DNA of 58,220 nt from Acidobacteriaceae bacterium (GCA_019245255.1 JAFARV010000676.1:1-58220); one strand, 5' to 3'. Numbered from the stretch's first letter, positions 31,214 through 40,479 are shown. The notes: generated by a model from the sequence alone, not told the origin. Numbers and translations: made by a program.

Positions 31214-32731
31214 ATGAGATATATACGGGCAGCGTGTATCTTAACCAGTGTCCTGACTGCATGCGTGGCGGCGATTCAATCGCAGGACTTGCCACAAGTG
31301 GGCCGCGAGGTTGCCATCGAGCGGCATCTCGAAGACGGCGAAGAGTTCGAACTGCCCATACCCGCGCTGATCCGGTACGGGAAGAAGCTGTTCGAAGCGC
31401 ATTTCACCATTCAGGAAGGAGCGGGGCGGCCGCTCACGAAGGGCACCGGCGCGCCATTATCGGATCCAAGCAGCCCGCTGACGTTTCCACGCAATAACAA
31501 CCGCATTTCCGGGCCGGAGTCGAATTCATGCGCCGGTTGCCATAACCAACCGATCTCCGGTGGAGCAGGCGATTTGTCGGCCAATGTGTTCGTCGCCGGC
31601 CAGCGCTTCGATTTTGCGACGTTCAACGGAAGCGATGTTACTCCTACGCGGGGCGCGGTGGATGAGCGCGGCAATGCCGTCACGCTGCAGTCCATTGCGG
31701 ACAGCCGCGCGACTGTGGACATGTTCGGCGCCGGGTACTACGAAATGCTTGCGCGCCAGATCACGGCGGATTTACAACGCATTCGAGACACGATCCCGCC
31801 GGGCGGTCAGGCGACATTACGTTCAAAGGGGATCTCATTCGGTCTTCTCGCGCGCAACACGGATGGGAGTTGGAACACGGCGCGTGTGGAGGGACTGCCG
31901 CCGCAATCGCTTGCCTCTGCGGATGCGCAACATCCTCCGAGCTTGCTGATTCTGCCGTTTCATCAGGCCGCGAGCACGGTTTCCCTGCGCGTGTTCACGA
32001 ACGACGCCTTCAATCAGCACCACGGCATGCAGTCGACCGAGCGCTTTGGCATCGGGACCGATCCGGACGGCGATGGTGTTGTGAACGAACTGACGCGCGC
32101 CGATATCACGGCAGCGACGCTCTTCCAGGCGACGCTTCCGGTTCCGGAGCGAATTATTCTTGAGAATCCGATTCTTCGCGAAGCGGCAGCGCAGGGCGAA
32201 AAACTGTTCCAGCAGATTGGCTGCGCGACGTGTCACATTCCCGCGCTACCGCTCGACAACAAGGGCTGGATCTATACGGAGCCGGGACCGTACAATCCGC
32301 CGCAGAATCTGCAAGCGGGCCAGGCGCCGACGATTGCCGTGGACTTGAGCAGCGACGATCTGCCGCAGCCGCGGCTGAAGCCGGTGAACGGAGTGGTGAT
32401 GGTGCCGCTCTACACCGATTTCAAGCTGCACGACATATGCAGAAGTGCAAGCGATCCCAACGTTGAAATTCTGAACGCGAATGCAAAGGCCGGCTCGGAG
32501 CTTTTCTTCGCAGGCAACGGGAAGTTTCTGACGCGCCGCTTATGGGCGGCCGGAAGCAAGCCGAACTACTTTCATCACGGGCAATTTACGACGATTCGTG
32601 AAGCGATCCTCAATCATTTTGGGGAGGCGGTCGCGTCGCAGCGGTCGTTCTCTTCACTAAACAGATACCAACAGGGCAGCATCATCGAGTTCTTGAAGAC
32701 GTTGAAAGCAGTTCCAAGAAACCAGCAGTGA
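31214..32731 (+). CDS. Di-heme oxidoreductase (DUF1111, putative peroxidase)
   Basis: This 505-aa exported protein has an N-terminal signal peptide (YIRAACILTSVLTACVAAIQ) and two c-type heme sites: CAGCH at residues 106-110 and CATCH at residues 337-341. The family-typical surroundings FPRNNNRISGPESNSCAGCH and GEKLFQQIGCATCHIPAL are present. It fits the DUF1111 di-heme oxidoreductases related to cytochrome c peroxidase/MauG; it acts outside the cytoplasm, substrate unknown. The next gene starts 11 bases after its stop (or overlaps by 4 with a GTG start), so they are probably co-transcribed. Confidence 0.92.
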   Translation: MRYIRAACILTSVLTACVAAIQSQDLPQVGREVAIERHLEDGEEFELPIPALIRYGKKLFEAHFTIQEGAGRPLTKGTGAPLSDPSSPLTFPRNNNRISGPESNSCAGCHNQPISGGAGDLSANVFVAGQRFDFATFNGSDVTPTRGAVDERGNAVTLQSIADSRATVDMFGAGYYEMLARQITADLQRIRDTIPPGGQATLRSKGISFGLLARNTDGSWNTARVEGLPPQSLASADAQHPPSLLILPFHQAASTVSLRVFTNDAFNQHHGMQSTERFGIGTDPDGDGVVNELTRADITAATLFQATLPVPERIILENPILREAAAQGEKLFQQIGCATCHIPALPLDNKGWIYTEPGPYNPPQNLQAGQAPTIAVDLSSDDLPQPRLKPVNGVVMVPLYTDFKLHDICRSASDPNVEILNANAKAGSELFFAGNGKFLTRRLWAAGSKPNYFHHGQFTTIREAILNHFGEAVASQRSFSSLNRYQQGSIIEFLKTLKAVPRNQQ

Positions 32732-32742
32732 ACAGGAGACGT

Positions 32743-35469
32743 ATGAGGAATCGAGCATTAGTTGTAGTGACGGCAATAACGAGTGTTGTGATAGGCGCCC
32801 GATCGGATGCGGCGACACCTTCCAACGGCAACGATCGCCAGCTGCCGACGGTGTACACGCCGACGAAGATGAACCTGTACACGTCGTACTGCGGCTTATG
32901 GCGGACGGATGCGTCGTATGAGAGTACGATCCGGCTGAGCAACCAGCTCGCGATATCCGGCATCGACGCAAACGTAACCTTATTTATGGCGGATGGGACC
33001 GCGTACGCGCTGCCGCTTGTACACCTGGACAAATCGGGCGTCTCCACGGTGGATATCAACGCGGCGCTGGCGGCGGCCCCGGACAGCGTGCGGCCGCACC
33101 TATCTTCTTACGGCAGTGCGTCGGTTTCGTATAAATATGATTGGCAGGGCGTGGTGTACGCCTTCATGAGTATTTTGGACATTCCCCGCAGCCTGCAATA
33201 TAGCTATCCATTCATGTTTCCAATGAACGGAAGCATGCAAATGGACGCGAAGAGTAAGGCGATGCCGGCGATGACGACGGAAGAAGGGCTGATATGGCGC
33301 TATAGCAGGCAGTCGGACGCGTTCCTTTCGTTTGCCAATACGTCAAATCGCCCGATCAATACGGATATAACGGTTTTGAACGGCGACGGCGAGGTATCGC
33401 AGGTGCGGCATTTCAGCGTGCCGGCGATGAACACCGTCTTAATCAACCTGGGGCTCGGGAAGGAGGAACCCGGGCTCGGAGCGGAGGACGAGCTTGTGCG
33501 GCGAACTCCGGCAGGAGTGCGGGTGAGCTTTGATGCCGACAGCGACAGCCTGCAAATTGTGGGCGGCATTGAAGACGCGAAATACGGATATTCGGCGAAT
33601 CTGCCCATCGGACCGGGCCCTGATCCGGCGAAGGCCGGTGATGCAACGACGAATTCGTTTGCGAGCGCGGGTGTCATGGTGGGAGCACAGGATCCGATGA
33701 TGGGCTTTCCGGAAAAGCTGCGCTTTGAGCCGTATGCGTACTTCCGGAATGCGGGTACGCGCGCGCTCCAGCTATCCGGGAAAGTGTTTTATGTGCGCGG
33801 CGGCAAGACGCAATCGATGGATCTGCCGGTGCTCGAATTACGGCCCAATCAGGCGCGCAAGTTAGACGTTGCGGACGCCATCCGTTCCTTGGGATTGAAT
33901 GGAGCAGTAACGCTTGCGTTCTCCTATCAGGGGCAATCGGGTGCGTTGCTGGTATCGACGGGATCGGTGGATCAGAGTGGGAATTACGTATTTGCAGTCA
34001 TGCCGCGCGCTACCGGGCAAAGCGCGAGTAAAAGCTCGATCTTCTGGACGACCGCGAACGGCTTCGACACCATGTATTCGGTCTGGAACAGCCAAGACGA
34101 ACCACAGGACGTTCTGTTCACATTTCAGTAGGGAGACGGCCAATCATACACGTACCCGCTGCACCTGGAGGCGCATGCGTCGGCGATGGTGGATGTAAAA
34201 CAGATTCAGAATATGGCTGTTCCCGATGCGAAAGGGACGGTACTGCCTTTAACGGCGACGCGCGGTAGTCTGGTGATTACGGCCGGCAGCGGAAAGAGAG
34301 CCGATGCGATGCACATCGTGGTGAACAGCGGAATTTACAATCCGCAGACCGCCACATGCGGCTACGGCTGTGAGACCTGCAACGGTTGCACAGGCTTCGG
34401 CATTACGCCCGATCCGTTTAATCTCTTCTTTGGGGCGTTCGGGCAACTTAACTCGAACTGCACCTGGTCGAACGGCAGCTATGAGTATTACACGGGATCT
34501 TCGAACTGGACGTCTAACAATACGGGCGTGGTGACGGTGAATTCTCAAGGATCTTCCTCGCCCGGAATGGCGCACGCGCAGGCGGCTGGCAGCACGTATG
34601 CGAATGCATATTTTTCTGCCCCAGTGAATATGGGGCAGATTTGCGCGGAGATGCCGCTGCCGGAGTGTGGGTATACGCAGGCGGAGCCGAGTACGCCGGC
34701 GACCGTCTACAGCGTTACAATCAATTCGGCAGATATCACACAAAATTCGATCTCCGTCACACTCAGTCCAAGTGGCGCTTCGGGTGCCCTGTATGTGGAG
34801 CTGGATAATACGGGAGGTGGTACTTATGACTCGGTCGATGGCACTAACGTATCGGGCGGTACGTCATCGCAGCCTTTCAACCCGCCGGACATCCCGAAGG
34901 GAGAATACACGCAAATAACGGCGGTCTGGGTTCCCAGCGACAGCAGCAATTCCTATGCAGCGCAATATTCCTATCACTTCAAGGCTCTCGGCACATACCT
35001 AAATACCTTCTACAATACACCTGATGAAGCGGGCTGCACGGCTCGTCCGGAGTCGTTTCTGTACGATAGCGGCAACTGCTCAAGTGTAAGTACGTGCAAG
35101 GGTAGCAACGGCTCCGGTAGATCCGACTTCCTGAACCAGTTAGATATCAATGGGAGCGGCATTTCCCAATCCCTGGGTCTCCTATCGCTGGAGTATTACT
35201 GTAGAGCGAACAACTATCGGCAAGTGCCAGCGCCATGTCCCTATTGCGGGGGAACGCTAACATCGGGTGTTTCGTTAGCTATTAGCGCAAGCAACCAGGA
35301 TGGTCTTCAGTGCGGAAACAACGTCTACGTGTATGGCATTGGAACCGGAACGGTTGCGGATCATGGCGGTGGCCTCTCTGGTAATCAAATCGACCATTAC
35401 GAGCAGACGAACGCATGTACTGCCAACATCGGGACGCCAACAAATGAGCCAGCATTCCTGTTGTACTAA
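32743..35469 (+). pseudogene. Exported Ig-like/3D-like protein split by an in-frame amber codon
   Basis: From the ATG at 32743 (AGGAGAC just upstream) an exported protein of 462 aa runs to a TAG at 34129-34131. The same frame stays open through GDGQSYTYPLHLEAHASA and a further 427 residues to 35469. The parts fit as one protein of about 908 aa. It has a signal peptide, a repeat-poor beta-rich N-half, a bacterial-Ig-like segment (SNWTSNNTGVVTVNSQGSS), Cys-rich CGYGCETCNGCTGFG, and a C-terminal 3D-domain-like end (VYGIGTGTVADHGGGLSG, NQIDHYEQTNAC). Only one base change separates the two halves. Either a nonsense mutation or readthrough is possible. A 130-base copy of the Ig-like part recurs at 36789. 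Confidence 0.7.
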
Positions 35470-36736
35470 AACCTTCCTGTTTGCGGCGATGTGTCTGGTC
35501 GCCGCCACGTTGTTCGTCGTGCTGGTTCCTGTATTCGGGACTGGGATGGCGTTCGATTTGCCAGAGTACACGGTTGAAGTCGCGGAAGCAGGAAGCTCAA
35601 GTGTAGCCGGCGCTTTCCCCAAACTGCTACTTACAGTTCTGGACAAGTATACTGGCTCATATCGACGAATCGAAATAGAGAATGGATTGACGGCGGTGGC
35701 CCGAGTATTCTCGCCGGTACCGGGGCGGCTAGTGGCAATCGGGCCACTTCAAGGAGGAGGAGCCGTATTCAGCCTCATGGAGCTTAACAGTGCGGATCTT
35801 GTAGATACTGTTTGGGCATGGGATTACGCTATATCTCCGAACAACAAGTATGCTGCGTATGAATTCCGCTATCCCCCTCACGGGCTGCCGGCATTTCGCA
35901 GCGCGGTTCTACTGCTCTACGATTTCAGCGTGTCGCCGAACGAAATTCCGCGGGTGGGAACCGACAGAGCCCGCAAGGGATTTATTTTGTACCCCGCAGA
36001 GAACCGCGAAAAGGATGCTTACCAGGTTGCTTCGCAGGGATGCTGCGGCGGATCGGGAGAGGCTGCAGATTTCGGAGAACGTATATTCACATCACCGATT
36101 GCCTGGGACGAGGACAGTCGCAAGATTGCTGTGGTCGAATCTTTTAAGCACGAGTCATACCTGATCGTTGTTGATATCGCGGGTGGGCCGTTTCGGCCTG
36201 TTGTGACCCAGATAAAACTGGACCTGCATCTCTTTGAAACGGAGAGGGGTCTGCCCGATACAGAACTGCCGCAGCAGGATAGGCAGTTCAATCTCCTGAT
36301 TCGGGAACTCGTTTTCCAAAGTTCGCAGGAGTTGGTCCTTAGATCGCGAAACGGCGGCCCCTTCGCCGAGAAGACCGTCTCAATATCTTTGCCGGATCAA
36401 AAGCAGGCAATTCTCAAGGAAACACTCTCTCCTAGCCGACTGACCCCTCCTCCGGGCATGCCATACATTCGTCTCTCGGGCATGGTTGAGGAGGCAGCGG
36501 CAATCTTTGACCCGAAGCCTTCTAACCCAACAGGGGAGGTCGGCACAGTATCGTGCGATCTTTTAATCTCACCCGACGGCCATGTATTGGACGTGAAAGC
36601 GGTAAGCGGCCCCCAGAGCCTCGTGTCCGCCGCTCAGACCACCTTGGCGCAGTGGACTTTCAAACCCGTCATGCTCGCAGGGCGTCCTGTGGCAGTACTC
36701 ACGAATATCGACATCAACTTTGGGGGTGCAAAATAA
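35444..36736 (+). CDS. Exported protein with TonB C-terminal domain
   Basis: From the ATG at 35444 this 430-aa protein has an N-terminal membrane/signal segment (TFLFAAMCLVAATLFVVLVP). A beta-rich middle reminiscent of beta-propeller strands follows (WAWDYAISPNNKYAAYEF, SPIAWDEDSRKIAVVESF). It ends with a TonB C-terminal domain (CDLLISPDGHVLDVKAVSG, LAQWTFKPVMLAGRPVAV). Such fusions are common in Acidobacteria; the partner receptor is unknown. It overlaps the previous gene by 26 bases. Confidence 0.78.
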   Translation: MSQHSCCTKTFLFAAMCLVAATLFVVLVPVFGTGMAFDLPEYTVEVAEAGSSSVAGAFPKLLLTVLDKYTGSYRRIEIENGLTAVARVFSPVPGRLVAIGPLQGGGAVFSLMELNSADLVDTVWAWDYAISPNNKYAAYEFRYPPHGLPAFRSAVLLLYDFSVSPNEIPRVGTDRARKGFILYPAENREKDAYQVASQGCCGGSGEAADFGERIFTSPIAWDEDSRKIAVVESFKHESYLIVVDIAGGPFRPVVTQIKLDLHLFETERGLPDTELPQQDRQFNLLIRELVFQSSQELVLRSRNGGPFAEKTVSISLPDQKQAILKETLSPSRLTPPPGMPYIRLSGMVEEAAAIFDPKPSNPTGEVGTVSCDLLISPDGHVLDVKAVSGPQSLVSAAQTTLAQWTFKPVMLAGRPVAVLTNIDINFGGAK

Positions 36737-36788
36737 TTATTACTTGCTCCTCCGTCGCTTGGTTGAATTCCTAGTCTCACATCTGATA

Positions 36789-36917
36789 TTTGCACCCTGG
36801 TCTGGTCTGGCAGCTATGAGCATTACGCCGGTTCGTCCAGCCTGGACGTCTAACCACATAAGCGTGGTGACGAGCCATTCGCAGGAGTCTTCTTCGTCGC
36901 CTGGACACCCCAACGCC
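36789..36917 (+). pseudogene. Remnant copy of the Ig-like segment of the exported protein
   Basis: The stretch shares GGCAGCTATGAG, then ATTAC, then TGGACGTCTAAC and CGTGGTGAC in the same order and spacing as 34454-34567. Read in the equivalent frame it gives WSGSYEHYAGSSS, close to WSNGSYEYYTGSSNW, then stops. It is a decayed paralogous fragment. It occupies most of the 392-base gap 36737-37128; the rest of that gap shows nothing recognisable. Confidence 0.65.
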
Positions 36918-37128
36918 GTCGCCCATTAACCACCAAGATCCTTACTTTGACAGTCAACATGGACTGCGGTTTCTTCAACCGGCAGGGCACTGATCGGTAT
37001 CGGTCGATATAGCGTCCGGATTGTTGCATTCGTGACTAAAAGTCTATTGACGTAACCCCGCAGTAAAGCTATTCTACTTACATTTCAGTTGGGGAAAACG
37101 CTGAGTGGTTTGACTTGGCAGGGGATTT

Positions 37129-37905
37129 GTGCAGATGGATCGCTGTTATCCGATTGCCATTGTATTTCGAGAGTTGTTGCATGACACAAACTCCATGCTC
37201 CGCCGCTTGCAGATGTTGGCTGAGTGCCGCGATGTCCATGGCGTGTACCGGCACGAGCGATTAGAGCAAGTACTGGCGGATGAGGTAAATGGCGCGTGCG
37301 GTATTGCTCATAATCTGATCTGGAGCGACTGGGCCCGGTTTTCGCTCGAACAGCAGCGTATCGATTTGATCGAGTATCTGCGCGGTTTTCCGAAGCCCTC
37401 CGAAACGCTGCTTGCATTCAATTCGGAAACTCCGATGTTTCAATAGGCGCCGACGGATGCCCCGGATGAGGAACGGCAGCTCGCGGTGTCAAATTTCAGT
37501 GTACTTGTGGGCCTGCTGTGCCGAACCTATTTAGCGGACGTTCTGAGCGAGACCGAACAGGATTCGAGCGCAGTAGGTGCTCCGGTTATGGCCGACATAC
37601 TGGCGCTGATTGAAGAAACATATGCCCAGCCGGCATTTTCAGCGCTGTCCATCAGTAAGGCACTGGGCTTGTCGGAGCGGCACATGCGCCGGATGTTGAA
37701 GACGCATACGGGGGTGTCCTTCGCGATCTATGTGAGGCGCTTGAGAACCAAACGTGCAAAGGATTTGCTGATCGGCTCCGGGGAGTCGATCAAGGCGATC
37801 GCCGGGGCAGTGGGTTATCGCCACTCTTCGTCGTTCATCAAGTATTTCAAGATTGAGACGGGGCTCGCGCCGGACCAATTCCGACGGCAGTGGGCAGTGA
37901 CGTAA
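37129..37905 (+). pseudogene. AraC-family regulator split by an in-frame amber codon
   Basis: An open frame of 105 codons (GTG 37129 or ATG 37135) ends at TAG 37444-37446. The same frame continues without further stops through APTDAPDEERQLAVSNF to 37905. The downstream part contains a full AraC C-terminal double helix-turn-helix (FSALSISKALGLSERHMRRM, IKAIAGAVGYRHSSSFIKYF, GLAPDQFRRQW). The upstream part is a helical N-domain (RRLQMLAECRDVHGVYRHE). The single TAG suggests a recent nonsense mutation; a shorter product starting at GTG 37486 may still be made. Confidence 0.65.
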
Positions 37906-37941
37906 TAAGGATGGGGTAACAGCCGAGCGGTGCATGGTGAT
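37801..37941 (+). repeat. Direct repeat, copy 1 (araC 3' end)
   Basis: The last 105 bases of the araC-type gene plus about 36 bases beyond its stop recur at 38799-38939, offset 998. Within the coding part only four or so bases differ; after the stop similarity is lower with one gap. The vapBC-like pair lies exactly between the two copies. Confidence 0.9.
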
Positions 37942-37969
37942 GGCAGAATACTGGTGCCCGCACCCGCAG

Positions 37970-38392
37970 TTACTCGTTTGGACGATTGCGAAAGAGCGCA
38001 CGAAAGCCTTCCTGCTCGAAATGCCGATCGTTTGTGAGAACTTCCATTATGCCTTCGCGTCGCATAGCGGTCATCGAAATACAATCGGTCATGCTGTAGC
38101 CCTTATCGGCCCGCTGGCAATACAAGTCGAGTCCCAATAGAAACGCCGCTCGGCTCTCTGGAATTACCCGGAGGTCAGGGGCGTCCAGCAGCGTGCGGAC
38201 AGTGTGGCAGGCGCGCTTTCGGAGATGTGCATCGGCAGAGAAAAACGTCAGAAATTCCGTCAGCACGGCATCCGTGGTCACAATTTTCGTTTGCGTCACC
38301 TCCTGTGTGTGTGCCAGCGCGAAGCGATAATGGGGATCTGCACGATTTGTGAGTGCGACCCAGTAGAAGGTATCCGCAAAGATCTCCCTCAC
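37970..38392 (-). CDS. PIN-domain toxin (VapC-like)
   Basis: From the GTG at 38392 this 140-aa protein has the PIN pattern: first Asp in IFADTFYWVALTNRADPHY, Glu in TTDAVLTEFLTFFSADAHL, then YSMTDCISMTAMRREGIMEV and LTNDRHFEQEGFRALF with the C-terminal acidic residues. Known VapC toxins are site-specific RNases. It overlaps its antitoxin by 4 bases (GTGA). All expected acidic residues are visible, so it is probably active. The pair sits between two copies of the araC 3' end. Confidence 0.9.
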   Translation of the reverse strand: MREIFADTFYWVALTNRADPHYRFALAHTQEVTQTKIVTTDAVLTEFLTFFSADAHLRKRACHTVRTLLDAPDLRVIPESRAAFLLGLDLYCQRADKGYSMTDCISMTAMRREGIMEVLTNDRHFEQEGFRALFRNRPNE

Positions 38393-38664
38393 GGCTCTCG
38401 CTTGGGCAAGCCGTAGACATAATGATCGACTTGAGTGGCGCCGTCGGCGGGCAGTTTGGCCTTCGCCTCTTCGGGCAAGTCGTCCCAAATTTCGCGGATC
38501 ACGTCCGAGATATGCCGTCGCGCAGGTTCACCTGGACAGGTCGCGCCTTCGAGATCCTGATCGAGCACCTGCTCGGCATATTGCTCGGCCGAGACACCGC
38601 GGGCCCGCGCCTTCGCTTTAAGCGCGGCTTCTTTGTCCTCGGCAAGGTGAATGGTTAAAGTCAT
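38389..38664 (-). CDS. Antitoxin of the VapC-like toxin
   Basis: This 91-aa protein begins TLTIHLAEDKEAALKAKARA, RGVSAEQYAEQVLDQDL, an RHH-like strand-helix-helix, and ends with an acidic/proline tail likely to bind the toxin. It is directly upstream of the PIN gene with a 4-base overlap. The fold assignment is moderate; the antitoxin role follows from arrangement. Confidence 0.85.
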   Translation of the reverse strand: MTLTIHLAEDKEAALKAKARARGVSAEQYAEQVLDQDLEGATCPGEPARRHISDVIREIWDDLPEEAKAKLPADGATQVDHYVYGLPKREP

Positions 38665-38798
38665 TGCTGGGTCTTTTCACGTGCCGTGCGGCGAGTTTCT
38701 TTGTGGTCTGACATCAATTGGTTTTCCGTCGGGACGCCCCACAGGCAATCGTTTCATCTTCACGCGTACGCTCCTAGGATACGCTGTCGCGGTGTGCC

Positions 38799-38939
38799 GC
38801 CGGGGCAGTGGGTTATCGCCACTCTTCTTCGTTCATCAAGTATTTCAAGATGGAGACGGGGCTCGCGCCGTGCCAATTCCGACGGCAGTGGGCAGTGATG
38901 TAGTGAGAATGGATAGCAGGCGGGCGGTACATGTTGATG
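38799..38939 (+). repeat. Direct repeat, copy 2 (araC 3' end duplicate)
   Basis: This copy still reads AGAVGYRHSSSFIKYFK, METGLAPCQFRRQWAVM and stop, but nothing of araC precedes it; upstream sequence differs abruptly at 38799. It lies in the 321-base gap between the vapBC-like antitoxin and brnA. No other gene is seen in that gap. Confidence 0.9.
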
Positions 38940-38985
38940 TGCCTGTGGCACGGTGCCCGGCGGCTTGAGAAAGCGCTCTCCGGGT

Positions 38986-39366
38986 TCACCGCCGACCAAG
39001 CCTGAAAGAACGACTTTTACCTGGGCCTTTAGCCGTCGCCTGCAACTCTTCGCGAATGATGCGCCGCAGCGTGCCCTCGAATTTTGGGGCTTTGCCTTCG
39101 ATGTACTCGCGCAGCGCATTGTTCAGCAGCGTTTGATAGCCGACGCGTCCTTCGTGCTTGTCCGCCTGCTCGCCGAACCAGTCGTAAATGTCTTCGTCGA
39201 TGCGGATGGTGATCCGAATCTTGCCGGGCTCGACTGGCGGCTGTGGAAGCAGCCGACCGTTTCGTCCAGTCCGCCGCAGTTTCGTGAGGTCGAGCTTGTC
39301 TGGGAGCTCGTACGCATCGTTTTCGCGCTGTACCTGTTCGAGTGTCTTTGCTGTTCGTTTGCTCAT
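38986..39366 (-). CDS. BrnA-type antitoxin, toxin lost
   Basis: From the ATG at 39366 this 126-aa protein matches BrnA: SKRTAKTLEQVQRENDAYEL, PDKLDLTKLRRTGR, IRITIRIDEDIYDWFGEQAD and YQTLLNNALREYI (RHH fold). A basic C-terminal tail of about 30 residues follows. BrnA normally follows brnT; here only the last codons of a brnT-like frame remain upstream (QEEETEYFQE, stop overlapping the brnA ATG). Confidence 0.85.
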   Translation of the reverse strand: MSKRTAKTLEQVQRENDAYELPDKLDLTKLRRTGRNGRLLPQPPVEPGKIRITIRIDEDIYDWFGEQADKHEGRVGYQTLLNNALREYIEGKAPKFEGTLRRIIREELQATAKGPGKSRSFRLGRR

Positions 39367-39485
39367 TCCTGGAAGTACTCCGTTTCCTCTTCCTGTTGCG
39401 CTTGCCGTGTTTTCCGTGCTCGATGCGCCGCAGTCCAGGACGGATGTTGTCACAGCGCGGCGCGGAAAACGAACAGTCGCCAAAG
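39367..39485 (-). pseudogene. Fused remnants of parE and brnT toxins
   Basis: Between the parD stop and the brnA start only 119 bases remain. One frame gives CDNIRPGLRRIEHGKH, the typical C-terminal strand of ParE. Another frame gives RQAQQEEETEYFQE with a TGA overlapping the brnA ATG, fitting the end of BrnT. Both toxins thus seem deleted by one or two events that joined parD to brnA. Confidence 0.55.
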
Positions 39486-39743
39486 TTAGCGGCGTGTGAT
39501 CTGAAGTTCAATGCTTTGCCGGAGACGGGAGAACAAGTCATCCTCAGCGATCCCGCTGGCGTCGCCTTCGTCGATTGCAGCCCGGATAGCAGCCAGTTTA
39601 GCCTCATTCTCCTGTTCATCCCGTTCGAGCTTTCGGAGCGCTGCGCGAATGACCTCGCTTGCATTTTCGTAGCGTCCGCTCGACACTTTCGCAAGCACAA
39701 ATCGTTCCAGCTCGTCGGTCAGGTTCACTTTGCGTGTCGGCAT
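39486..39743 (-). CDS. parD: ParD-type antitoxin, toxin lost
   Basis: From the ATG at 39743 this 85-aa protein fits ParD: RKVNLTDELERFVLAKVSSG, RYENASEVIRAALRKLERDE, then a helical tail (AKLAAIRAAIDEGDASGIAE). The RHH part and the ParE-binding tail are both present. ParE itself is reduced to a C-terminal remnant in the next 119 bases. Confidence 0.9.
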   Translation of the reverse strand: MPTRKVNLTDELERFVLAKVSSGRYENASEVIRAALRKLERDEQENEAKLAAIRAAIDEGDASGIAEDDLFSRLRQSIELQITRR

Positions 39744-39778
39744 ACTTCCGTTTAACCATCCTAACGGGCTCGACAATG

Positions 39779-39866
39779 GTTGCCAATGCTGATTTCGGCT
39801 CCTGAAGAACGTGAGGGTTTTGCTTGACCACAATTTGCGGCATAGCCTGCGAACTAGTCTCGAAAA
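39779..39866 (+). repeat. Degraded copy of the DUF433-DUF5615 locus
   Basis: The start (TTGCCAATGCTGATTTCG ... AGAACGT) matches the DUF433 upstream region at 40531-40565. Directly joined to it is the DUF5615 start (GAGGGTTTTGCTTGACCACA and about 40 more bases, matching 40881 onward). The whole DUF433 gene is absent; the join shares CGT with both sides, suggesting a microhomology deletion. The copy ends where mazF begins. Confidence 0.85.
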
Positions 39867-39867
39867 T

Positions 39868-40215
39868 CTACTTCGCCCCGATAAGCAGAGCTATGTAACC
39901 GCGCACGGTATGGAGAAGTTCCGTGGGTCCCGTTTCGACATACTTTGCGGCACGGGCTTTCAGATCTACACATTTGACTTGGTCAGCAAGAACAACTCCG
40001 TGCACCTGGTAACCGTCTGGAATCGCAACCTCGAAGGGATAGCCTTTGACCTGAGTCGTTGTTGGACAAACAAGCGCCAGCCCCACCCGCGCGTTATATG
40101 CGGCTTCTGACACAACTAATGCGCGACGGAAACCGCCCTGCTCGTGTCCGAGAACCGGGTCAAAGTCAAGCTTGATCAAATCGCCCGGCTGGAAAACCCG
40201 GCGTTTACTCACCAA
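39868..40215 (-). CDS. mazF: MazF/PemK-family toxin
   Basis: This 115-aa protein fits MazF-type mRNA interferases: FQPGDLIKLDFDPVLGHEQG, FRRALVVSEAAYNARVGLAL with the conserved Arg, VCPTTTQVKGYPFEV, and GVVLADQVKCVDLKARAA. It overlaps mazE by 7 bases. All typical positions are present, so the toxin appears intact. Its stop abuts the degraded DUF5615 copy. Confidence 0.93.
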   Translation of the reverse strand: MVSKRRVFQPGDLIKLDFDPVLGHEQGGFRRALVVSEAAYNARVGLALVCPTTTQVKGYPFEVAIPDGYQVHGVVLADQVKCVDLKARAAKYVETGPTELLHTVRGYIALLIGAK

Positions 40216-40463
40216 TCCTCATTGCCTTTTGGGGGACCCCAATTTGTTTCAGCATGGCGGTTTGCTGGAGTCACCCGTGCAAGCAATTCATCGAGCGTAG
40301 GCAGTGCGCGCGTGGCGCGTACAACGATTACACCCGGTGCGTCCACCTCGAACGTCACCGCGTCCCCTTCGTGCAGGTTTGCTTTCTGCATGATGGATTT
40401 AGGAATTCGGATAGCGGGGGCATTGCCCCACTTCGCAACCGCAGTTTCTTTTGCGAGCGCCAT
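40209..40463 (-). CDS. mazE: MazE-type AbrB-fold antitoxin
   Basis: From the ATG at 40463 this 84-aa protein reads ETAVAKWGNAPAIRIPKSIM, the MazE/AbrB swapped-hairpin DNA-binding motif. VTFEVDAPGVIVVRATRAL and a C-terminal toxin-binding tail follow. It precedes and overlaps mazF. A strong promoter with an inverted repeat lies 17-45 bases upstream. Confidence 0.92.
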   Translation of the reverse strand: MALAKETAVAKWGNAPAIRIPKSIMQKANLHEGDAVTFEVDAPGVIVVRATRALPTLDELLARVTPANRHAETNWGPPKGNEDW

Positions 40464-40479
40464 ATACCGCCTCTTATCT

